A stretch of 21,576 nt of DNA, from the NCBI GenBank assembly GCA_000444245.1, contig ATSW01121762.1, positions 1 through 21,576 of the forward strand, in the 5' to 3' direction. The first letter of the stretch is position 1; each line of letters begins with the position of its first letter. Under the pieces are notes generated by a model that saw only the letters and a list, made by a program, of their open reading frames with translations, ran no database searches and was not told where the DNA came from. This document shows, in pieces, positions 1 to 8,144 of this stretch. The translations under genes and the position numbers were made by a program. The DNA is from Botryllus schlosseri. Its lineage: Eukaryota; Chordata; Ascidiacea; Stolidobranchia; Styelidae.

Positions 1-300
1 CATATGCTTGGTAATCGTCATAGCAGTCTGTTTTGGCAGCCAATTTGCACCTTGACGTGCAAGCTCCGTGCGAGTATTTGCGCATGTTTTTGACCAAATC
101 AATTTTGGGATATGCTTCTTAATACCCTCAAACAATCTTTGAGATGTACGTCCTACATACCTACTATCACAGTGGCGCTTGTATTGGTAAACAACATTAC
201 TTGCATTAAAGGCAGGAAGTACATCTTTTCGAGACAAGGGTTTCGTTGTGTACACCACACGCGTGTTTACGCTGTAATAACATTTCAGTGAAAACCTCGC
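1..300 (-). mobile_element. Penelope-like retroelement, 3' (GIY-YIG) fragment
   Basis: The minus strand is open in one frame from about 300 to the left edge. It encodes a stretch typical of the C-terminal GIY-YIG endonuclease of Penelope-like elements: a VVYTTKPL segment, then KDVLPAFNASNVVYQY, then HCDSRYVGRTSQRL followed by an I..H.P motif (about 60-200). The GIY-YIG signature corresponds to VYQY and RYVG. Penelope-like elements carry a reverse transcriptase followed by this domain. Here the fragment begins near the endonuclease, so it looks like a usual 5'-truncated insertion; its 3' end lies outside the window. It sits just beyond the last exon of gene A. Comparison with the paralogous flank of gene B puts the junction near 300, give or take 20 bases. 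The family call rests on remembered motif patterns, not a search. Confidence 0.72.
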
Positions 301-383
301 CTGTGCACCAGTGCAATTTCTTTATTATGAAAGAGGTAATTTTGTTAGTAGTCTTGGATTGCAAGTCTTCTGAGGATGTACCA

Positions 384-448
384 CTAGGTTTGTTCGTGCT
401 CTCGAAATTTTTCGACGGTAGTCCTTATCTTCAATATGAGAACGTGTT
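384..448 (-). CDS. Gene A exon 6: C-terminal tail
   Basis: Last coding exon. A CTATTCAG acceptor at 449-456 leads into 20 codons and TAG at 384-386. The product ends KIRTTVEKFREHEQT, a basic and acidic helix directly after the death domain. The paralogous exon of gene B at 8077-8144 ends KIRRTVEEYREHEQSQ, so protein-level conservation supports this very short exon, which is hard to see from open frames alone. Confidence 0.72.
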
Positions 449-3400
449 CTGAATAGAGCGCCGGTTAGCAATTTGTACAAAATGCCAATTATTATCACCT
501 TGTTACTAAATCTCTGTGTCAAATCAAAAGACGAAGAAGTTTCTCTCACCGCTTCCGCCAGTTATGTCTCTCCACGATTCCAACATGGCGATTTTTTGGC
601 GCTCCAAGTCCGCCGGGTAATTTGATTCGATGGTGTTCACTCTCTCCACGGATAACGTGAGCCCGTGGGAGGACACGGCGAACCGTCTCCATAGCGTTTT
701 GCTGGAAAATTCCTTGACGATCTCGTCTTGGAAAACGTCTGCCAGTCTGGCGCGTTGATAGCCTGCGATCAGAGTGGGTCACTTACGAATTGCTTCTACT
801 TGGTAGCACCCAAATAGGTTTTGCCTGATTGCACTACTTACTCAAGTGGGTATGTATAAAGAGTAGAGAGCACTTGAATGACTAGCCTACTGTACAGTTT
901 TTTGTCAAAGTAAGTTCAGGACATGTTTGCACGACTTTTGTGAGTGAAATTGTGGTATAAACTTAGCGAAACGTTGGAGTAATCAGCATTGCTACTTAAG
1001 CATAGGTAAAAGCAATGTCGTATATTTCTTCTCGATTACAAGATATGCCAAACTGCTTGAAGTAGAAGTAGGAAAATAGAGACGTGAATGTGCGACAAGC
1101 ATGTAGGTAAGTGGTTGATGACGATTTATGATGGTCGATTAATTTGTGTTCATGAGAAAAACTGAACCTGGAGCCACAAGATCTGCGTAGTTAGCCAGCT
1201 TATCCAAAAGCAAACTGTGACATAACAGTGAAAATCGGTTGAGTGTTGTCACAAACCGCGTGATTGACATTCAGAACGATTCTCCTCGATTATGATTGGT
1301 AGCCGACTACCAGCAATGTTCACATATGTGAACACGAATTCAATTCAATTTGTTGCAAACATTTTCATCATTTCAAAACGCCGCAAGACTGCGATACAAT
1401 GAAAGATAGGAAGGTGTGGAAACAACTTGGAGTAGTCTTCAAAATCTGACACCCACCTGGCGTAGGCGATGTAAAAAAGAAGACATGCACACTAATTGAC
1501 ATTGCAACTGTACGTAGGTTGTTAACTCTCACCAGTGCTTGTCGCCGTTTCTTTCCACCGCACCTCCTCGACAACTCTGCCTTGACTCATCACCGTACAC
1601 GACACTGTTATGTTGCCTTCGTTGGATCCTTCTTTATCCAAGTTGAGAACAAAATTTTTGTGGAAAGTCGGATTGTGGAAGAAATCCGCAATCAGCATTT
1701 GTCGAGGCGGCGAAAAGTTTCCTTTGTCGCACGCCATGGTCAATGTCAACTCCTGTTTGTTTTTTACTACAATCGGGTTCATTATGGCTCTTGTGGGACT
1801 GTAGCCTTGCGATTGCAGGTCTTCTCGCCACTTCTTCTCCACCGTTCTGTCCCTTGCTGATAGTATGAAGTTGTAATTTCCCTCCGGACTATTCCATATG
1901 TTCATAGTCGCCTTGAACTTGACCATTCGAAGGAAAGTCTTTTTGATCATCATGAAAAACGAGGAAAAGTGTATGCTGTCGAATGTGATCGCATCTTCCA
2001 CGTTCTGCAAGTCGACGCTCTCTATTAGTTCCCGTTTTGAGGACTGGTTGCTGAGACAGAATATTTTCGCGATGACTTTTTCGCCCTTTACTTCGCACCA
2101 TGTCGGCAACGCTATTTTTACGGGCGATTTGAAGCTGGTCGGAGGCTCGCATTCGAGCACGGCGCTTATCGGAGCGTAGTCTTTTTCGTAATTCTCCACC
2201 AGCGAAGTTCGGAGAATGAATTGCTTCTTACCAGACAACGCGCCTTGTGGTATTTGTACTTGACAACTGTTCAACCCGAGACGTCCGCCCTCGGGTCCAA
2301 TGAACGCTTCTGAAATATTGCACATGGATGTGAACTGTGCAGCTTACGATGTTGTCTTAGTACTAAATAATTATCATTGAACAATTTGATGCTTATTGGA
2401 ATATCAGTTTAATTTATGCATGATATAGTGATATTTTTAATAAACTTTGGCTATAAATGAAATGTACGTATTGGAAGCGCAATACTATCATGGCTTTGAA
2501 TTGTTGTCAGCCGAGGTTTTATATTTATACCAGTAACGTTTTACATGTTGTACAAAGTTGGTATGTCTGTGAAGACTAGGATTTGTCTTCAATTAAAAAG
2601 TAGATTCATATTACCAATGAAGTCTAATATTGAAGTTGTAATTCTTATTGTTCTGTAGAAGCCACATAGAAATTTTTCACCTTCAGTGATCTATGATACT
2701 AAATTCGTTGTATAGCATTCTTGCTTTCAAAGTTACTACCAAGCACAGACTTAATCCTTGGCTTATTGGGTTTAGGCAAGCATGTTGGTATGATTGAAAT
2801 GATCACAAATTAAAACCTTTGCACTAACCGACGTAATTGACCTTTCTTTTGGCATATTCCAGTTTCGCTCCAATAACTTGAATCAGATTCTTTTGCACTT
2901 TCGCGTCGATCCAATCAAAGTCGCCTCGATAAGCATCCAAGGCACTTTCATAGTATTGTGCTGCGGTTTCGTAGTTGTTTTGGGCGCGATGTATTATAGC
3001 CAAGATATGACACGAAAATCCGTGCAAATTAGTCGTCCTGGCTTCGGCACCAATGTTCTGCTGCAGCCAGAATATGACGTATTTGCTGGCGTCTTTTGCG
3101 GCCTTGTATTCATTTGTCATCAGCAGCAAGTGAGCCAAAGATAGGATGTTGTACGCTTTCCACTTTGCGCGGAACTGGATGGATTGTGCTGTGACATCCA
3201 TTTGGGTGGTTGCTTTGATCGTGTCAAAGAAGTGTTTCAAGTGAAAACTCTGAAATTGGAGTTCTTCATACAATTCTGCGTACTGTTGAATTTGCTCGGT
3301 GGCTTTCTTCATCTCGTGGATCGCCGACTCTGTGACTTGAAGTTGGTGTTTCTCGGCTCGTGCACCCTTGAGCGTGGTGTCAAAATTTGCTAATTCTGAT

Positions 3401-4174
3401 CGCATGTTGTCGACAAAATCTTGGATCGCCATCCTTAGCATGCGTACTTCGGACATTTTACTGCCTTGATAGATACAAAATGCGGTGTAATATCAATCAA
3501 GTTGAGTGATCACAAGCTTATTAATGTATATTAATGTATAAAGTACAATAACTATTATCATGATGCAATTTATGTCACATTACCTGATTCACCACTTGAG
3601 GCCCCTTTAATCTCCAAATCTGAGATCTGTGCCAATTTCTCTGAAATGTATTAGGTTCAACTTCAACACTATTGGTTGGTGCGTCAGACTGAGCAGTTTG
3701 TAATGTAAATTTGCATGTCATATGGTCGGTGATTTGATCGTTAACTACAATTTCTTACAGATTTATACTTTCTTTTCAATTCGTAGTTGCAGTTTTAAAG
3801 CCGAGTACTAGGTAATCTTCAGTGACTATGTTACCAATCAACTAGTAATATCATGTTAATTGCTGTTTTGCCATAAAGAACACAGGTTAGCTACACTGCA
3901 TGAAGGAGACGATCCAGCAAAAACTGAGGTGTAATTGAACAATGAACATACAAAATATCTCTCACTTGGCCCCCTTTTTACGGGTTTTCTCTTTGTTTGT
4001 ATTTTTGTCCTACCACTGCCCTGCTTTAGATGATAAATTGTTGTCATTTCATTACAAAAAAACTCAACCAGTTTGTGTAAAATCATTATAAGTATCTTGT
4101 AGATTCTTGAATGCTTCTTGACCTAATTGATTTCTTACTACTGTGATTACATCTTGTAGCAAATCCAAGTCCAT
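384..4174 (-). CDS. Gene A: TPR-like/ZU5/UPA/death-domain protein, six exons
   Basis: Predicted exons in transcript order are 4174-4069, 3640-3584, 3464-2829, 2309-1533, 762-550 and 448-384. All five introns are phase 1 and the product is about 617 aa. Order of parts: a 35-residue N-terminal exon; a short linker; a coiled-coil then TPR-like helical region (about residues 56-266); ZU5 (about 267-380) with an HFS motif near 381-383; UPA (to about 520); death domain (about 530-590); and a charged helical tail. ZU5-UPA-death is the core of PIDD1, UNC5 and ankyrins, so a role in cytoplasmic death or inflammatory signalling is inferred. No signal peptide or membrane segment is seen. Gene B repeats every exon and splice phase, which supports the model. 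The joins are predictions, and no orthologue is recognised by name. Confidence 0.75.
550..762 (-). CDS. Gene A exon 5: death domain
   Basis: The 213-nt exon runs from acceptor GATCGCAG to donor GTGAGAG, phase 1 at both ends, and codes for 70 residues. Death-domain hallmarks can be seen: a start helix RLADVFQDEIVKEF, then W at residue 24 of the exon (TLWRRFAVSSHGL), the VNTIESNYP turn, and the last-helix pattern QKIAMLESW. Death domains pair with other death folds to build signalling platforms. Gene B carries the same domain at about 8244-8450 with most of these residues identical. Annotation in other frames would be spurious. Confidence 0.8.
763..1532 (-). other. Gene A intron 4-5, about 770 nt
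   Basis: Intron between the UPA and death-domain exons. Its middle part (about 970-1210) is recognisably related to the gene B intron at 8870-9050 and 11100-11310, for example the shared AAGCAATGTCGT and CAAGATCTGCGTA words. It lacks the cassette exon and the hAT MITE of gene B, and holds a dispersed repeat at 1337-1478. Confidence 0.65.
1337..1478 (-). repeat. Dispersed retroposon-like 3' end, minus copy
   Basis: Read on the minus strand, this runs from GCCAGGTGGGTGTCAG through CATTGTATCGCAGTCTTG to an AAATTGAATTGAATT tail. The same segment, with the same tail, occurs on the plus strand at 17188-17326 in an ELYS intron. A shared body ending in short A+T-rich tandem units is typical of a LINE or SINE 3' end. 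The family is not identified and no tRNA-like head is visible. Confidence 0.6.
1533..2309 (-). CDS. Gene A exon 4: ZU5 and UPA domains
   Basis: The 777-nt exon starts after acceptor ATATTTCAG and ends at donor GTGAGAG (1526-1532), phase 1 at both ends, 258 codons. ZU5 signature: IGPEGGRLGL at the start, VQIPQGAL, then YAPISAVLECEPP. Residues 113-115 of the exon are HFS (codons 1971-1963) in ITFDSIHFSSFF, the ZU5 site where PIDD1 self-cleaves between Phe and Ser. The rest matches UPA: a beta strand with MNIWNSPEG, a helix RDRTVEKKWREDL, strands KQELTLTMAC, HKNFVLNL, NITVSCTV and a closing VVEEVRW. The family assignment is by eye. Gene B matches it closely along its whole length (12494-13273). 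Confidence 0.85.
2310..2828 (-). other. Gene A intron 3-4, no further feature seen
   Basis: A+T-rich intron between the TPR-like and ZU5 exons. It aligns by eye with the gene B intron at 13274-14125 apart from the MITE that gene B carries at 13554-13990. I see no exon or RNA gene in it. Confidence 0.6.
2829..3464 (-). CDS. Gene A exon 3: coiled-coil and TPR-like helices
   Basis: The 636-nt exon runs from acceptor CTATCAAG to donor GTTAGT, phase 1 at both ends, 211 codons. About residues 10-75 form a probable coiled coil (MAIQDFVDNMRSEL to EMKKATEQIQQYAELYEEL). Then come paired helices of TPR type: WKAYNILSLAHLLLMTNEYK with AAKDASKYVIFWLQQ, and GFSCHILAIIHRAQNNYETA with AQYYESALDAY. TPRs bind peptides or partner proteins. 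There are about two full TPR-like hairpins plus flanking helices, so this is a small or divergent array. The gene B copy is 20 residues shorter: about 12 missing from the coiled coil and 8 at the C-terminal end. Confidence 0.78.
3584..3640 (-). CDS. Gene A exon 2: short linker exon
   Basis: The 57-nt exon between acceptor ACATTTCAG and donor GTAATG, phase 1 at both ends, encodes EKLAQISDLEIKGASSGES including the split codon. Gene B has a 57-nt counterpart at 14818-14874 encoding EKLTQISDLDINESSNVES. Equal length, phase and splice sites in two diverged copies make this micro-exon credible although no database domain is evident. Confidence 0.72.
3641..4068 (-). other. Gene A intron 1-2, nothing further seen
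   Basis: Roughly 430 nt of A+T-rich intron between the proximal first coding exon and the micro-exon. The part near 3650-3800 is alignable by eye with gene B around 14880-15060. No other feature is supported. Confidence 0.55.
4069..4174 (-). CDS. Gene A exon 1, proximal copy
   Basis: Start codon at 4172-4174, then 35 codons beginning MDLDLLQDVITVVRNQ, ending in phase 1 before GTTGAG at 4063-4068. The donor is GTTGAG where the other two copies have GTAAGT, so it is the weaker site. The ATG is chosen because all three copies share it and diverge upstream. The peptide is an amphipathic helix plus an acidic stretch; no domain is recognised. The surrounding 250 bp repeats at 4811-5055. Confidence 0.65.
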
Positions 4175-4810
4175 GATAGTATCAGAGTATTCAACTACCA
4201 AGGCACTAATGATTGATCAAAATCTTGAACTACTGACTGTATGGGTCTAAGTACGGTGTACAATTGTAAATCTTTTGTTGTCGTACTATTTTCTTCTCCC
4301 GGGGTCTGTTGGTAAGCTAAATAGTGAACGGTTTTAGGTTGACTGTATTGTGACACCCGTTGTTTTCATTGCTTCTTTCCCATAGAAGTTTCCTGCTGGA
4401 ATAGATTCATCTCCTTTGTTAAATTTCAATAACTTGTTTTCTCTTCCACTATCGGTAATGTGATTATGAAATAGGTTGGTCAATGCTGTAAATCATGAGA
4501 AAGCATATATTTATTCCTGAATCTGCATAAAAGTATCCAAACCTAACTGCATTCTATAGCTGCATCGTGTGCACAAGTGATTGTGGTTCTTTATTCACGG
4601 ACCATTCTCTCAAATTTAGCTGCGATCTTTTATTGGAATTCCTTGTAATTTGGGGTGGATCTGCTAAAATTTGAAATGCCAAATGTGCATATGTATTAGA
4701 GAAGAGGGGGTTGTTTCTTCAATTCCACTTTATACTGAAAGGGTCACAGGTCACTTCCCTGCTTTCAGTGATAATTGTCTATGTATGCCGTTACATTACA
4801 AAAGACTTAC
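4175..4810. other. Spacer between the two first exons, duplicated promoter-side DNA
   Basis: The stretch 4175-4615 is alignable by eye with 15444-15899 upstream of gene B exon 1 (shared CTCCTTTGTTAAATTTCAAT and TGCTGTAAATCAT words). It is therefore the upstream region of the A/B unit and a likely place for the promoter. No convincing TATA or initiator motif was identified. Confidence 0.5.
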
Positions 4811-4916
4811 CAGTTTTTGTAACATCATCAGAAGTATCTTCTAGATTCTTGAATGCACCTTGACCAATTTGATTTCTTACTAGTGTCATTACATCTTGCA
4901 ATAAATTGAAGTCCAT
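4811..4916 (-). CDS. Gene A exon 1, distal copy (alternative first exon or remnant)
   Basis: Start codon at 4914-4916, 35 codons beginning MDFNLLQDVMTLVRNQ, ending in phase 1 before a consensus GTAAGT donor. It is the same length as the proximal copy, so it could splice to the same exon 2. Either it is an alternative promoter-first-exon of gene A, or it is all that is left of a third family member whose body is missing: the two hAT elements and gene B's 3' end follow on its upstream side. Its better donor suggests it may be the used exon. Confidence 0.6.
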
Positions 4917-5055
4917 GATGATGTCGGCGCATTCAACGCGCAGGTCACTACTGACAGAACAAAATCTTGAAGAGCTGATTGTATGTACAAATGTACATAT
5001 CTTGTTTCTTTTGTTTCTTACCTTACTATTGTTTTCTCTTGGGTCTGGCGGTAAG

Positions 5056-5063
5056 CTATAAAG
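5056..5063. repeat. Target site duplication, left, of the 538-bp hAT MITE
   Basis: CTATAAAG, repeated exactly at 5602-5609. The length of 8 bp is the hAT hallmark. Confidence 0.82.
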
Positions 5064-5601
5064 CAGTGATTCTTAACTTTTACAAACCTGAACACTTACG
5101 CTAATCTGGAAGCCTTCGCTGAGCATAAAAACAAAAATCTTCCACAATACACATCTAATAGCCTACATTACCATAGATTACTGGTGCGCAAAATGAGCTG
5201 TGCATAACAGAGTGTTGAAGAACAAAACCTTTAAAATATTATATTCACACAAAATGAAAACATTGAATATTTGTGACTTCTGCCGGTCCCTTTCAGATAC
5301 CAGTTCAGAAATGCAAGGCTTTACTTTGAAAGTGTCATCGTATTGTATGGTAGAAACCAATTCCTCATTGGTAAGGGTAACCCCAAATGTTCTTGGAGAC
5401 AGAATAGGCATTTCAGAAAGATGGGGTTTCAAACCTCACCCTAGGGCCTAGCTACCTGCAACTGATGATAGCCAAGACAGCCATATCATTACAAATCATA
5501 TGTGTGGTTTGAATTGAATGCATGTAATGACCGCCAGAAAACTCCTGAGACTGGCTGAGGAAACCCCTTGTGTTCCATGGAACACCGGTTTATAACCACT
5601 G
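5064..5601. mobile_element. hAT-type MITE, 538 bp
   Basis: Ends are CAGTGATTCTTAAC and GTTTATAACCACTG, imperfect terminal inverted repeats with the A2 and G5 positions usual for hAT. A perfect 8-bp target duplication CTATAAAG flanks it (5056-5063 and 5602-5609). No transposase coding capacity is seen, so it is non-autonomous. It lies upstream of the distal first exon of gene A, inserted in sequence that is continuous in the other first-exon copies. Confidence 0.82.
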
Positions 5602-5642
5602 CTATAAAGTAACCAATTTCTGAATGAATGTATTGCAACAAT

Positions 5643-5650
5643 ATGCTCAT
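5643..5650. repeat. Target site duplication, left, of the palindromic hAT element
   Basis: ATGCTCAT, repeated exactly at 7269-7276. Confidence 0.82.
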
Positions 5651-7268
5651 TAGGGTTGTCCAAAATTTGGAAAATCTTAAAAATACCCCGTGATTGTGTC
5701 TCATTCCATAGATTATTGATAAAAAATAACAATGAGCCCAAAAGAAGCTCACGGGAAAGCCGTTAAGATTTCGGCCAAAGCGTTTTAAAGTAGCTGCCCA
5801 AGAATGGGCGTGCCANCGACCATAGAACGGCGAGAAGACTAGTAATCAAATAACCACGGCTCCTGATTGGCTAATTGGCTATGCTTCAATGATCACCACA
5901 GCAACAACTTGCTGATTATGTGCTCAAGGAGTCTGCTACCGGTGGGGATTCTGAAATCGCGTTGTTGGTAGGTTGGCAGATGATGATTTAAGATTAATTC
6001 AGGACATGTTAAGGTACGAAATACATGATGAACAATCAACAGCTGCTTCACATAAACTTCTACAGCATGACTGCTTTGNTGTGAAGGNAACGGCTGTAGC
6101 CTACATGCCGTGTTTTCATCGAGGGAAAGCAAAGACGCTTATGCAAGTNGTGANCGAATTCCCCGTTTCAGAAGGGATCCATCNTCAGTGAATACAAATA
6201 TAAAGCTTGACNNTGACACTATACTTTGTGTGANCTTATTGGANTCAAGTTGTAGTATATAGTTGATATTTTGAATGCTCTAGGGATTGACTGAATCAGC
6301 CGGTTGTGCTTGGCAGTTATACTTACAGCAAATTGAATTCACATGTAAGTGTTGTCAAAGTCCTTAATGATGCTGCAGAAAAGAGGTGTAAAGTAAGCAC
6401 AATGCTGGATATCATGTCCAAACTATGCTGGATNCTATGCAGNATAGTCTGTGNTTATCTTTACAGTCTCTGATTTTCTGCGGGATCAATAGGGACTTTG
6501 ACATACCACATTGGGCATAGCCCTGTGCGAGTGTGCGTTATCATTAGGGACTTTAGCAACACTTACAAGTGAATTCAATTTACTGTNAGCATCTGATGAG
6601 TGCCAAGCATAACCCGCTGATTCAGCCGATTCCAATATCATTCAAAACGTCACCTATATANTNCAGCTTGAGCCTAATAAGATCACACAAATTACGGTAT
6701 CNTGTCATTGNTAAGCTTTATATTTGTGTTCACTGANGATGGATCCTTTCCAANCGGGNAATTCGTTTACCNCTTGCATAAGCGTTTTTGCTTTCCCTCG
6801 GCGAAAACACGGCATGTAGGCTACAGCCGTTTCCTTCCAATAAAGCAGTCATGCTGTAGAAGTTTTTGTGAAGCAGCTGTTGATTGTTCATCATGTATTT
6901 CGTACCTTAACATGTCCTGAATTAATCTTAAATCATCATCTGCCAACCTACCAACAACGCGATTTCAGAATCCCCACCGGTAGCAGACTCCTTGAGCACA
7001 TAATCAGCAAGTTGTTGCTGTGGTGATCATAGAAGCATAGCCAATTAGCCAATCAGGAGCCGTGGTTATTTGATTACTAGTCTTCTCGCCGTTCTATGGT
7101 CGCTGGCACGCCCATACTTGGGCAGCTACTTTAAAACGCTTTGGCCGAAATCTTAACGGCGTTCCCGTGAGCTTCTTTTGGGCTCATTGTTATTTTTTAT
7201 CAATAATCTATGGAATGAGACACAATCACGGGGCATTTTTAAAATTTTCCAAATTTTGGACAACCCTA
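5651..7268. mobile_element. Palindromic (foldback) hAT-type element, 1.6 kb
   Basis: The ends are TAGGGTTGTCCAAAATTTGG and its inverse, flanked by a perfect 8-bp target duplication ATGCTCAT (5643-5650 and 7269-7276). Nearly the whole element is inverted on itself: 5651 to about 6375 pairs with about 6540 to 7268, leaving a loop near 6376-6540. Open frames on opposite arms are mirror images and show no transposase motif. About twenty ambiguous bases (n) fall inside, as expected where reads of a long palindrome are hard to resolve or alleles differ. It is a non-autonomous foldback derivative of a hAT element. Confidence 0.85.
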
Positions 7269-7276
7269 ATGCTCAT

Positions 7277-8076
7277 GTTCAATTACAAGCTCAGCTTTGT
7301 ATGATGATATTCGTGGTCGAAAAGGTTTACTCCCAAGTGCAGTTCTGCAGATAATCAACATGAGTGGATTGGTTCTGCAATTTCGCTTTAGAGCCTAATT
7401 CAAAATTATCGCTAAGTCGGCAAGTCCTATTATGGAGCACTAGAGCAGTGATGATGTTTGTGTTCTAGGAACTTTTTAGCTTTCTAGGACAGAGGCGCAT
7501 CTCTCAGTGAGTAAATGTGCTCCTGGATTTTATTTCAACAGCGCTTCGATTTAAATTCTACAGACTTTTTTTGTGTTTGAATTTAACTGACAGTGTTATG
7601 CTCTCTTCACATCAATATATCTGATATTATGTGTGATAAAATTCAAGCGATCAAGGGATTCTAGCCTCAGCTGTTTTTCAGGACCAATTTTTGAAAAAAT
7701 TGAACTTTTCATTTCCAAGTAATTTCAATAGCGCTGGACAGTGATAGGTGTGGTGTTGATACTGCTCGTGTAAACGAAATAACGATAGTATTATTGCAGT
7801 AAAATTGAATATAAAACTGATACTTTGATGTTTTGTGGCGATATCGAATTTTGTGAACCTCTGTCTCTTCCCCTATTGTTGCAGACCCGGACCAATTTTT
7901 ACTGTTTGTATGTAAAGATAGTCAATCGCTCCAGCCTTTCCGATTTGGGTGTTACAGGCAACACACTGAATAGTATGATACAGTTTCTGCATTATGAAGG
8001 CAATCACTTCGTTCATATTGTCGTTAATTCTGACATCGTTACGGACTGCGAGTCTTCCGATTCCGAGGACGTACTG
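7277..8076. other. Downstream flank of gene B, no gene seen
   Basis: This 800-bp A+T-rich stretch lies between the palindromic hAT element and the last exon of gene B. Its right part should hold the 3' UTR of gene B (transcribed leftwards). The first 100 bases left of the stop resemble 300-383 downstream of gene A. The plus-strand open frame at 7825-8148 overlaps the exon antisense and is not supported as a gene. Confidence 0.5.
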
Positions 8077-8144
8077 CTACTGGCTTTGTTCATGCTCTCG
8101 ATATTCTTCCACGGTTCTCCTTATCTTCTCTATGAGGTCTTTCC
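8077..8144 (-). CDS. Gene B exon 6: C-terminal tail
   Basis: Acceptor CTATTCAG leads into 21 codons and TAG at 8077-8079. The product ends EKIRRTVEEYREHEQSQ, matching the tail of gene A. Confidence 0.72.

Noticed and set aside
246-549. Open frames on both strands over the last exon of gene A
   Set aside because: They overlap the conserved 22-residue tail exon in other frames and have no counterpart in the paralogous region of gene B.
546-782. Minus-strand 78-aa open frame over the gene A death-domain exon
   Set aside because: Wrong frame. The shifted frame between paired splice sites gives a death domain matching gene B.
1519-2179. Plus-strand and alternate minus-strand open frames over the ZU5-UPA exon
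   Set aside because: Shadows of the conserved exon; the same shadows appear over the gene B exon at 12398-13143.
5893-6191. Two open frames of about 75 residues inside the palindromic element, and one at 6708-6920
   Set aside because: They lie on mirrored arms, contain ambiguous bases and show no transposase or other family motif.
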